Source: Paenibacillus auburnensis (lineage in GTDB: Bacteria; Bacillota; Bacilli; Paenibacillales; Paenibacillaceae). Taken from it: DNA of 64,000 bases. Shown here one piece after another: positions 16,257 through 23,238 of the stretch. The stretch's first letter is position 1. Each line of letters opens with the position of its first letter. Location: assembly GCF_927798115.1 (NCBI RefSeq), contig NZ_CAKMMG010000001.1:1736001-1800000 (forward strand), written 5' to 3'. The translations under genes and the position numbers were made by a program. Below the pieces are notes generated by a model. That model saw nothing but the letters and a program-made list of their open reading frames with translations, was not told where the DNA came from and made no database searches.

Positions 16257-16973
16257 CTATTTAGGTACCTCAAGCTTGTAGCCTACTCCCCATACCGTGG
16301 TGATCATTGCTGCCGATTCCGGTGATACTTTATTCAGTTTCTCGCGAAGCCGTTTAACATGCGTGTCCACCGTACGTAAATCTCCGAAAAACTCATAATT
16401 CCAGACATCCTTAAGCAGTTCCTCACGGGAGAAAACTTTGTCCGGCGAGATTGCCAAATAATGAAGCAGCTCATATTCCTTCGGAGTCAGACTCACTTCC
16501 TGGCCGCCTGCCGTTACGCGGTGCGCATCATGCTCAATAATGAGATGAGGGAACACAATATTGTTGCTGGAATTGCTTTCTTTCGATAAAAATGCTGTAG
16601 CCGAAGAGCGGCGCATAATCGCCTTGACCCGGTAAATCACTTCACGCGGACTGAACGGCTTAACCACATAGTCATCTGCACCCATTTCAAAGCCCTGCAC
16701 CCGGTTAATCTCTTCACCCTTGGCAGTCAGCATCAGGACCGGAGTTGATTTGACGCCTCTGAGTCTCGTCAGCACTTCGATCCCGTCGATACCCGGCAGC
16801 ATAACATCGAGCAGGATGAGGCCATAATCATTAGCCGTTGCTTTGCGCAAAGCGATTTCGCCATCTTCCGCCTCATCGATTTCGTAGCCTTCTTTTTCAA
16901 GATACATTTTCAGCAGGCGGCGAATACGTTCTTCGTCATCCACCACCAGAATTCTATTCAAATGCTCTGCCAT
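16257..16973 (-). CDS. resD: response regulator ResD
   Basis: 238 residues from the ATG at 16973 (MAEHLNRILVVDDEE); GAAGGGG upstream supports this start rather than one seven residues earlier. The receiver domain has the acidic pair VVDDEE, the phosphoacceptor Asp in LILLDVMLPGIDG, and the Lys in VVKPFSPRE. The C-terminal OmpR-type winged helix ends with TVDTHVKRLREKLN and TVWGVGYKLE. It is the DNA-binding partner of ResE. An 85-nt gap with a 14-bp perfect palindrome separates it from resC, which may allow its own promoter. Confidence 0.95.
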   Translation of the reverse strand: MAEHLNRILVVDDEERIRRLLKMYLEKEGYEIDEAEDGEIALRKATANDYGLILLDVMLPGIDGIEVLTRLRGVKSTPVLMLTAKGEEINRVQGFEMGADDYVVKPFSPREVIYRVKAIMRRSSATAFLSKESNSSNNIVFPHLIIEHDAHRVTAGGQEVSLTPKEYELLHYLAISPDKVFSREELLKDVWNYEFFGDLRTVDTHVKRLREKLNKVSPESAAMITTVWGVGYKLEVPK

Positions 16974-17012
16974 TAACAACAACCCCTTCATCAAATACAG
17001 TTGAACGTTACC

Positions 17013-17026
17013 CTAGTACGTACTAG
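17013..17026. promoter_or_regulatory. perfect 14-bp palindrome between resC and resD
   Basis: CTAGTACGTACTAG is self-complementary and sits in the only substantial gap inside the res operon, 40 nt upstream of the resD start. It could be an operator for separate resDE control. The protein that would bind it is unknown. Confidence 0.35.
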
Positions 17027-17058
17027 ATTCCTGTGCTGCAACTGCGAATACCGTATAC

Positions 17059-18321
17059 TCAGTCTGTCCCCGCATATGAATGAAGTCCTGCGATGACCAG
17101 ATTTACACCTACAAGGGTAAACATTACAACCAAAAATCCCAATACGGCAAGCCATGCGGATTTGCGTCCCTGCCACCCGCGGGCCAGCCGCAAATGGAGA
17201 TATGCGCTGTAGAACAGCCAGGTAACAAGCGCCCAGACCTCCTTGGGGTCCCAGCCCCAAAACCGGCCCCAGGCAACCTGAGCCCAGATCATTGCAAAGA
17301 TCAATGCCCCCAGCGTAAAAATCGGAAAGCCGATGGCAATCGCCCTGTACGTAATTTCATCGAGATCATTCTCGTCAATTCCGTCCAGTACTGGATGAAT
17401 AGCCTTGCCAAGCGGTTTGCGCACAGCAAGACGAAGAATTCCGTATAGAATAAGACCGGAAAGCAGCGACCATATCACGGTGTTGAACTTTCGTCCGGCA
17501 TTAACGCCATTCATCCATGAGGGTGCTTCGAACAGCGGCTCATTTATCCCCAGAAACGACTGGAAAACCTCTGTTTCGCTATGGTAAGGTGCCACAATCG
17601 GCGGCATTTTATAACTCACTTTCTCTATTGTACTATCTTCCTGCCCGGAGCTGTCAATCGTAACGTTGCTGCGGACAAAAACAGATTCGTAACCGGCACC
17701 GCGGAAGGCAAATACACTCCCGAGAAAACCAATTATAACAATGATTGAAAAGAGAGTAAATTCAACCAGCCTCTGCTGCTTGCGGTCACTCCGCTCCTTG
17801 CTCTCAAAATTAACAGTGCGCAGCAAGTACATCAGTCCGGCGGCAAAACCGACGGCAAAAAAGGATTCCCCTAGCGCAGCAAGCGTGACGTGGATATTCA
17901 GATAGATGGATTTCAATGATGGAATCAGCGGCTGAACCTCTTGCGGAAACACCGCCGCATATGCCATCACTATAATAGAAATAGGAACTGCGAATACCCC
18001 AAGAATGATTTTGCGGTAGATGGCAAAGATCACAGTAAAGGCTACCATCACCATCATTGATAGAAAGGTCATGAATTCATACATATTGCTGACGGGAATA
18101 TGCCCCGAGCCCATCCAACGGGTAATGAAATAAGCGAGATGGCAGAGCAGCCCTATGGAAGAGACCATAAAAGCGATTCTCCCCCAGCGGGCAGTATGCT
18201 CCTCCGGCTTTCTGCCGGACCACCGGCGGCCCATGATGGCGATCGTGAACAACATAAATGCACCACTGTATAAAAAGAATGCGGCTATAAAGACGTCACT
18301 GCTGAAATCGAGCAGACTCAT
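17059..18321 (-). CDS. resC: cytochrome c biogenesis protein ResC (CcsA/CcsB heme-handling type)
   Basis: 420 residues with about eight membrane helices. The tryptophan-rich heme-handling signature WGRFWGWDPKEVWALVTWL lies in the last third, with conserved His residues before and after it (for example LNIHVTLA and AGLHSYAGTD). With ResB it forms the system II complex that carries heme across the membrane and attaches it to apocytochrome c. Its ATG overlaps the resB stop by 4 nt (ATGA). Confidence 0.95.
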   Translation of the reverse strand: MSLLDFSSDVFIAAFFLYSGAFMLFTIAIMGRRWSGRKPEEHTARWGRIAFMVSSIGLLCHLAYFITRWMGSGHIPVSNMYEFMTFLSMMVMVAFTVIFAIYRKIILGVFAVPISIIVMAYAAVFPQEVQPLIPSLKSIYLNIHVTLAALGESFFAVGFAAGLMYLLRTVNFESKERSDRKQQRLVEFTLFSIIVIIGFLGSVFAFRGAGYESVFVRSNVTIDSSGQEDSTIEKVSYKMPPIVAPYHSETEVFQSFLGINEPLFEAPSWMNGVNAGRKFNTVIWSLLSGLILYGILRLAVRKPLGKAIHPVLDGIDENDLDEITYRAIAIGFPIFTLGALIFAMIWAQVAWGRFWGWDPKEVWALVTWLFYSAYLHLRLARGWQGRKSAWLAVLGFLVVMFTLVGVNLVIAGLHSYAGTD

Positions 18322-20006
18322 GCCAGACCTCCCCCGTTGTCCAATGATTTTTCATCGACTATCACGTCTACCTTGTACAGAATAGATACGATCTCACGGC
18401 GGAAGCCGAACCAATTCTTGTTAGTGTGCCCTCCAAGGACAAGCTCACCGTTCTCAAGATTCAACCAAATGCGTCTATGCTGCCAGTAAAAGCCCAGCAC
18501 GAGTCCAAGCATTACGATCCCTGCACCAACCCAGACAAACGGCATCGCCCGGTCTACACGGATATTGAGATAAGATGTAGATTCAGCAAAATCAACATCA
18601 CTCATGCCCTGCACCTCAAGCTCCAGAAAGCGTCCGCTGCCACCCAGCTTGTCATTGATAGCCTGCTGCTGGAACTGCTCTTTATCCACCTGTTTCGGAA
18701 AATAAAAATATTGCTGCCCCTCCGCCGGCAGATCCGGCCCCGTAATGAGGAAGAGGAATGCGGGCGCATTCGGATAAGGCGATTTGGAAACCGGCTGTCC
18801 CTCATCATTCAAGCCGAAGTCCATATACTTTTCTTTGAGCGAAAGGGTGTAAGGCCCGGACTGGAATGTGCGCTGCGGGTTCTTCATATCAAGCTTGAAT
18901 TTGCCATACCCTTCTCCGGTGGCGCTGTTAACGAGCTCCGGCTGCACGGAACGCAGCACAGGGGTCAGGTCATAGTCAAACTGATACGCTTTCAAACCTT
19001 TGTAGCTAAGCGGCGAGTTCACCCGGATGTCATGGACGGCAACTTCTGAAAGCTTAGGCTCCTTGGATGGGTCGATACAGTCTGCAGTACATTCATAGAG
19101 CACGGCCTTGGTCTCATACAGCTTGGGCAGAACTTTTTTGCCCCGGAACTCCTCAGGCATTTCATCATCCGTATAGAATTCAACGGTGAACTTCTCGTTC
19201 TTCAGATAATACGTTGTATCCGGAATCTTCGTAACCTCACCCTGCTGAAAGGCAAGATGCTGGTCCATGTTCAGTCCCGGCAATCCTCTCGCCAGTACAG
19301 CGAGCAAAAATATAATCAGACCGATATGTATGACATACGGTCCCCAGCGGCTAAAGCGGTGTTTCTCGGCCAGCAGCGCGCCTCCGTCCGTCTTGACGCG
19401 GTAGCCCTTTTTCTTCAGCGGCTCGCTTAGCCGGGCCACCCAGACTTCCGGTTCCTCCTCCACCTTCGTTACCAGCACAACCTTCTGGCGGGTCAGGAAC
19501 TGGCGGTGCTTGCGGATCTTCTGCCGGGTCAGCGCCTTATACAGCGGAAGGACACGATCGAGACTGCAGATGACCAGTGAAGCGCCAATCATCACAAGCA
19601 GTGTTACAAACCACCAGGATTCATAGGTGTGCGAAAGGCCGAGTCTATAATAAATATTCCCGGCTGTTCCGTACGTTTCTTTGTAATAGGTTGAGGCATC
19701 AATGTTAAGAAAGGTGCTCTCCTGGGGGAAAATCGTGCCCAGCATGGAACCCAGCAGAGTCAGCACAATCAGGTAAATCGCTATTTTGACAGAAGAGAAA
19801 AAGTTCCAGATTAGGTCGATTATCCCCGGGTTCACACGCTGTGAACGGCGGGCGACACCATCGTAGCGCATTTCAAGATTATCGGCTGACTCGCGATCCT
19901 TCTCATCCAGCGGTTTGCCGCAGGCTTCACAAAGTACGGTACCTACCGGATTCTGATGGCCGCATTCACATTTGGTATTGCTAACCAGCGGTTCCCGCCT
20001 GTTCAT
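18318..20006 (-). CDS. resB: cytochrome c biogenesis protein ResB
   Basis: 562 residues. The N-terminus carries a zinc-ribbon-like stretch (CECGHQNPVGTVLCEACGKP) known from Bacillus-group ResB. Membrane helices follow at about 70-95 and 130-155, and a third at about 225-245. A large external domain comes next (about 250-500), then a last helix near 508-530. It is the partner of ResC in heme delivery for c-type cytochromes. The start overlaps the resA stop by 4 nt. Confidence 0.95.
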   Translation of the reverse strand: MNRREPLVSNTKCECGHQNPVGTVLCEACGKPLDEKDRESADNLEMRYDGVARRSQRVNPGIIDLIWNFFSSVKIAIYLIVLTLLGSMLGTIFPQESTFLNIDASTYYKETYGTAGNIYYRLGLSHTYESWWFVTLLVMIGASLVICSLDRVLPLYKALTRQKIRKHRQFLTRQKVVLVTKVEEEPEVWVARLSEPLKKKGYRVKTDGGALLAEKHRFSRWGPYVIHIGLIIFLLAVLARGLPGLNMDQHLAFQQGEVTKIPDTTYYLKNEKFTVEFYTDDEMPEEFRGKKVLPKLYETKAVLYECTADCIDPSKEPKLSEVAVHDIRVNSPLSYKGLKAYQFDYDLTPVLRSVQPELVNSATGEGYGKFKLDMKNPQRTFQSGPYTLSLKEKYMDFGLNDEGQPVSKSPYPNAPAFLFLITGPDLPAEGQQYFYFPKQVDKEQFQQQAINDKLGGSGRFLELEVQGMSDVDFAESTSYLNIRVDRAMPFVWVGAGIVMLGLVLGFYWQHRRIWLNLENGELVLGGHTNKNWFGFRREIVSILYKVDVIVDEKSLDNGGGLA

Positions 20007-20527
20007 GGGTTCACCAGCTTCCCGATTTGCCCGTCAAGCGAATCCAGATCGAGCTGCCCGATATGAATGCTGTCCACTTTGCCCTTAGTATTAATGAAAA
20101 AAGTAGTAGGCAAAGGAGAAACGCCATAACTGCGGACAGCGCTGCGCCCGGAGTCCATGACAACCGGGAAATCGATGTCAACCAGCTTGATGAAATTCTC
20201 CACCGTCATCTGGTCTTCGCCGACGTTCACTCCAATGACTACAACCCCTTGATCCTTCCACTTCTCCCACTGTGCCTGCAGAGCAGGCATTTCCTTCACG
20301 CAAGGCCCGCACCAGGAACCCCAGAAATTAAGAACCACTGACTTGCCCTTATACTCATCAAGCGTATGGGTCAAGCCGTCAAGGCCAAGCAGCTCAAAGG
20401 ATGGCGCTTTACTGCCTTCCCTGGGCTTTCCGTCTCCCCCGAACACCGAGGAACCGATTGCATAACCTCCAAGCAAAAGTATTACTGAAAGAATTATGAT
20501 TTGAATCGGCTTTCTCGCTTTGCCCAC
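20003..20527 (-). CDS. resA: thiol-disulfide oxidoreductase ResA
   Basis: 174 residues from a GTG at 20527, behind AAGGGGG. A single N-terminal helix (IQIIILSVILLLGGYAIGSSVF) tethers a thioredoxin-fold domain on the outer face. The active site is WGSWCGPCVKEMP and the cis-Pro loop is SPLPTTFFI. It keeps the heme-binding cysteines of apocytochrome c reduced. First gene of resABCDE; rluB lies 110 bp upstream, with a TATAAT-type -10 at 20592-20597 (minus strand) but no good -35. Confidence 0.96.
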   Translation of the reverse strand: MGKARKPIQIIILSVILLLGGYAIGSSVFGGDGKPREGSKAPSFELLGLDGLTHTLDEYKGKSVVLNFWGSWCGPCVKEMPALQAQWEKWKDQGVVVIGVNVGEDQMTVENFIKLVDIDFPVVMDSGRSAVRSYGVSPLPTTFFINTKGKVDSIHIGQLDLDSLDGQIGKLVNP

Positions 20528-20637
20528 ACGCGAAGCCCCCTTCTGTGACGCAACTCATACTTTAGTTGTCAGGTGTGAACATCCTATGAACATTATACCG
20601 AATATTGTCACAGTTTTAGGAGAGGGAATTGTGAACT

Positions 20638-21396
20638 TTATGTGTCTTTGCGTGTTGTATTTGCTTTTAGCGCACCAGCCTTAGCAATTTGCTGCAGATG
20701 GTTAATTTCATCCTTGGTCAGATGGCGGTAAGAGCCGCGCTTAAGATTCTGCAGCAAAATGTCCCCGAAGGAAATCCGTTTCAGCCGGATCACAGGGTGG
20801 GCAATTGCTTCGAACATACGGCGTACCTGACGGTTGCGTCCTTCATGAATCGTAATGCTGATGACGGATTCTTTATTCACTTCATCTACATCCTTGTATT
20901 CCACTTCCGCCGGAGCGGTCATACCGTCCTCCAGCTTGATGCCCGCCTTAAGCTTGTCCAGGGCTGTTCCGTGCGGTATACCCTTGACCGTGGCCAGATA
21001 CGTTTTCGGCACGTGATGCTTCGGATGGGTAAGCAGGTTAGCAAACTCTCCGTCATTCGTCAGCAGCAGCAGCCCTTCCGTATCATAATCCAATCGGCCT
21101 ACAGGATATACGCGCTCGTTGATGCCCTTCAGATAATCTGTTACTACCTTGCGGCCCTTGTCATCAGATGCGCTTGTGATCACGCCTTTGGGCTTGTTGA
21201 ACATGATGTAGATTTTATTCTCGCCCCGGATCAGCTTACCGGCCACTTTAATAATATCTTGTTCGGGGTCCACCTTCGTGCCAAGCGTAGTTACGAGTTC
21301 CCCGTTGACTTCCACTTTACCGGCCAAAATCATTTCTTCACATTTGCGTCTGGACGCAACACCTGCTTGCGCCAAAATTTTCTGTAATCTTTCCAT
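20638..21396 (-). CDS. rluB: 23S rRNA pseudouridine synthase, RluB family
   Basis: 252 residues. An N-terminal S4 RNA-binding domain (MERLQKILAQAGVASRRKCE...GKVEVNGE) precedes the RsuA/RluB catalytic domain, with the catalytic Asp in VGRLDYDTEGLLLLTNDG. The motif HEGRNRQVRRMFEAI follows and a basic C-terminus ends the protein. It modifies a uridine in the peptidyl-transferase region of 23S rRNA. In B. subtilis the same gene also precedes resABCDE. The small amidase gene lies 20 nt upstream on the same strand. Confidence 0.95.
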   Translation of the reverse strand: MERLQKILAQAGVASRRKCEEMILAGKVEVNGELVTTLGTKVDPEQDIIKVAGKLIRGENKIYIMFNKPKGVITSASDDKGRKVVTDYLKGINERVYPVGRLDYDTEGLLLLTNDGEFANLLTHPKHHVPKTYLATVKGIPHGTALDKLKAGIKLEDGMTAPAEVEYKDVDEVNKESVISITIHEGRNRQVRRMFEAIAHPVIRLKRISFGDILLQNLKRGSYRHLTKDEINHLQQIAKAGALKANTTRKDT

Positions 21397-21416
21397 TTTC
21401 GACTACTCACCTCAGG

Positions 21417-21761
21417 TTAATGATAACCATCAGCGGGATAAATCACAAGTTCATTCCATGGAAAAAATACTCCCGGGCACGAATTACTATGCGGTTCAAT
21501 GAGCAAAGGGGATATTTCATAACGTGCAGCCAGCTCCAAAATGAGCTTGCCTGCAGCAAACAGCTGTTCTTTGCGGCCAGTCAGCTGCGAAGCTTCCTCT
21601 TGCTCCCCGTAGTCCCCCTCCAGACAGACATGGATATGGTCCGGGTCTGTTAACAAAGGTCCGGCGTAGATTTCCCCATCCTTGGCCACCCAAAAGTCAA
21701 ATCCTTTCCCATTAATGGACGGACAGCGGGAATGATGCAGTATGAACCCTTTATATTCCAT
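21417..21761 (-). CDS. small N-acetylmuramoyl-L-alanine amidase-like protein (PGRP/Amidase_2 fold)
   Basis: 114 residues with GGAGGGAGG upstream. The pattern fits a compact Amidase_2 fold: ILHHSRCPS near the N-terminus (first zinc His), FWVAKDGEIYAGP, HIHVCLEGDYGE, and a final IEPHSNSCPGVFFPW in which H and C would complete the zinc site, as in T7 lysozyme. Such enzymes cut the amide between muramic acid and the stem peptide. There is no signal peptide, so it may act inside the cell, for example in the mother cell or after lysis, or be a recognition protein only. It forms a short operon with rluB. Confidence 0.75.
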   Translation of the reverse strand: MEYKGFILHHSRCPSINGKGFDFWVAKDGEIYAGPLLTDPDHIHVCLEGDYGEQEEASQLTGRKEQLFAAGKLILELAARYEISPLLIEPHSNSCPGVFFPWNELVIYPADGYH

Positions 21762-22257
21762 CGCATGGGCCTCCCTCCGTGTTGCTGCAATAGCATATGA
21801 TTAGGGAAAAGGCGGGGTGACGGCTGGATTTGCTTTAAAAAATGCGGGGTGGTGGATGGGCTGCTTCGTAACTGCGGGGACTTTTGGACTTCCGGCCGCT
21901 GCCCTTCTGCAAATTTCTTGAATTATACCGCTGTTCGCGGTGGAAATCCGCAGACAGCTTATGCTTACGATGCTAGCTTTCCTTCGGAAAGCTTTCAGGC
22001 GAACGCTCACGCTCCTCCAGTTCCAAAATCCCCTCCGTTACTTTCGCCCATCCGCTGCGCTTGATGGCAAAAGAAAGCCCTCACCGCGCGAGGGTGAGGC
22101 AAAATGGGACAAGCGGTATGGTAGCGCTTGACGGTGCATGCACCCAAGTGGAAAAACTCCAACTAATTCACATTTATTTTGCTCAAAAAAGACTATTAGT
22201 TGGAAAAAGTCCGCTTAGTTCCATATCAAACCATCATTTGCAGAGAAACAGAAGGAT
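21762..22257. repeat. non-coding intergenic region with several inverted repeats
   Basis: No supported gene lies here. A G+C-rich half contains a perfect hairpin GCTTTCC-TTC-GGAAAGC (21976-21992) and the inverted repeat CCTCACC/GGTGAGG (22079-22099). An AT-rich half has CCAACTAAT (22159-22167) facing ATTAGTTGG (22195-22203), with related AACTCC and AGTTCC ends. The mosaic look suggests dispersed intergenic repeat elements rather than a decayed gene. Confidence 0.5.
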
Positions 22258-22350
22258 TTAGAATTCATTCTCCGGTTCTTCCAGACTAATAAAATGGTCA
22301 GCCAGCAAAGCGAGAGCAAACGCGGTAAAGTTAATAAACAGACTGACCAT
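22258..22350 (-). CDS. possible 30-residue membrane peptide or frameshifted end of the 22350 gene
   Basis: The reading MVSLFINFTAFALALLADHF... ends with an acidic tail (EEPENEF). It is one hydrophobic helix starting at an ATG that overlaps the stop of the preceding gene (TAATG), a layout typical of coupled genes. The same frame stays open upstream of the ATG and reads TGQRDWLGVMVSLF, which looks protein-like, so the alternative is that the upstream gene once continued in this frame and was shortened by a frameshift. The Shine-Dalgarno candidate GGGAG is very close to the ATG. Confidence 0.35.
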   Translation of the reverse strand: MVSLFINFTAFALALLADHFISLEEPENEF

Positions 22351-22745
22351 TACTCCCAGCCAATCCCGCTGTCCTGTAAAGAGTCTCCTGTCATCGCTGC
22401 GGCGAAGCGATTGAACTGGAATAGGTCAAACAGGTAAAGAAGAGAAATTACCGCGCTGAATATACGTCTGTCAGCGAAAAAGCCGAGTCCTGCCGAGAAA
22501 GCCACGGCTCCGCAAAAAACATTTATAAAAATCAATTCACCCCGGCTAAGAAACTCCGCGTTAAATAATAACAACAAATAATTCAGTGCTGAAAGCAGCA
22601 CCCATACTCCTAGGATACAGCCGGCTTTCTTGAGGAGCGATCTTCTGTCAATATCCCATTCCTCCTGCAATACACCTGCGGCATAATTAAACAGGTAATA
22701 TAAGACCCCTGCATAACAGGCCAGTAAGATAAGAATAAACTGCAT
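22350..22745 (-). CDS. small polytopic membrane protein, unknown function
   Basis: 131 residues with about four hydrophobic segments: FILILLACYAGVLYYLFNYAA, AGCILGVWVLLSALNYLLLL, LIFINVFCGAVAFSAGLGFF and FSAVISLLYLFDLF. The first loop is charged (LQEEWDIDRRSLLKK). I do not recognise a family. It lies downstream of the ptsH terminator on the same strand, and may be followed by the 30-residue reading at 22258. Confidence 0.55.
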   Translation of the reverse strand: MQFILILLACYAGVLYYLFNYAAGVLQEEWDIDRRSLLKKAGCILGVWVLLSALNYLLLLFNAEFLSRGELIFINVFCGAVAFSAGLGFFADRRIFSAVISLLYLFDLFQFNRFAAAMTGDSLQDSGIGWE

Positions 22746-22853
22746 ACTTATATCCCCTTACCTTTAAAAGTGCTCTGGAACGGGCAATTCAGTGATGACT
22801 GATTCCTCACGACAATAACACATTTCCCAAAAACCAGGAATATAGTATTTCAC

Positions 22854-22902
22854 AAAAAAACTGGTGCTCAAATACCCGCTGTAGCAGGCATCCGAACACC
22901 AG
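22854..22902 (-). terminator. terminator after ptsH
   Basis: On the minus strand CTGGTG (22897-22902) pairs with CACCAG (22861-22866) around an imperfectly paired interior, followed by a run of seven T. Confidence 0.7.
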
Positions 22903-22930
22903 CAAATAAATATTCCGTGCAGAAATAACC

Positions 22931-23205
22931 TTATTCCTGAACCTCTCCCAGACCTTCTTTCATCATCACGTCCTGAAGGGCGCTTAGCGCCTCGGCCGCC
23001 TGACCGCCTTCGGTGATCAGAATCAGGGTATCGCCGGGCTCCAGTCCGAGCGACAGTACGCCAAGAATCGATTTCAGGGTAACCTTCTTGCCGTTGCCTT
23101 CGGCGAAACCTCGGTATCCTTGAATTTTGTAGCTGTATTGACCAGCGCTGTTGCCGGGCGGGCATGAATCCCGTCTTCGTCAATAATTTTGAAAATCCTT
23201 TGCAT
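22931..23205 (-). pseudogene. ptsH: HPr phosphocarrier (ptsH-like) with a 1-nt frameshift
   Basis: The minus-strand start MQRIFKIIDEDGIHARPATA shows the HPr His-15 site (GIHARPAT) and continues to about residue 34 (KFKDTE). The rest of HPr, FAEGNGKKVTLKSILGVLSL with the regulatory Ser (LKSILG), continues only in another frame up to the stop at 22931. The span is 275 nt; one inserted base near 23105-23112 (for example GAGGcTTTCGCC, reading E-A-F-A) would restore a 91-residue HPr. It follows bglP by 33 bp. It is either a real inactivating deletion or a sequencing error. HPr transfers phosphate from enzyme I to PTS permeases and signals carbon catabolite repression. Confidence 0.85.
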
Positions 23206-23238
23206 AACATGCACTCTCACTTTCTTCTATAAAATAGT

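Noticed and set aside
20528-20637. Rex- or ResD-type operator upstream of resA
   Set aside because: Only half-sites (TGTGA, TCACA) far apart were seen; not enough to call an operator.
21976-21992. Hairpin as a terminator of the amidase or neighbouring genes
   Set aside because: It is not followed by a T-run on either strand and lies upstream of the amidase start.
22764-23210. 148-residue minus-strand frame starting MLCKGFSKLL
   Set aside because: It is an out-of-frame reading of the ptsH-like gene; the HPr motifs are in the two other frames.
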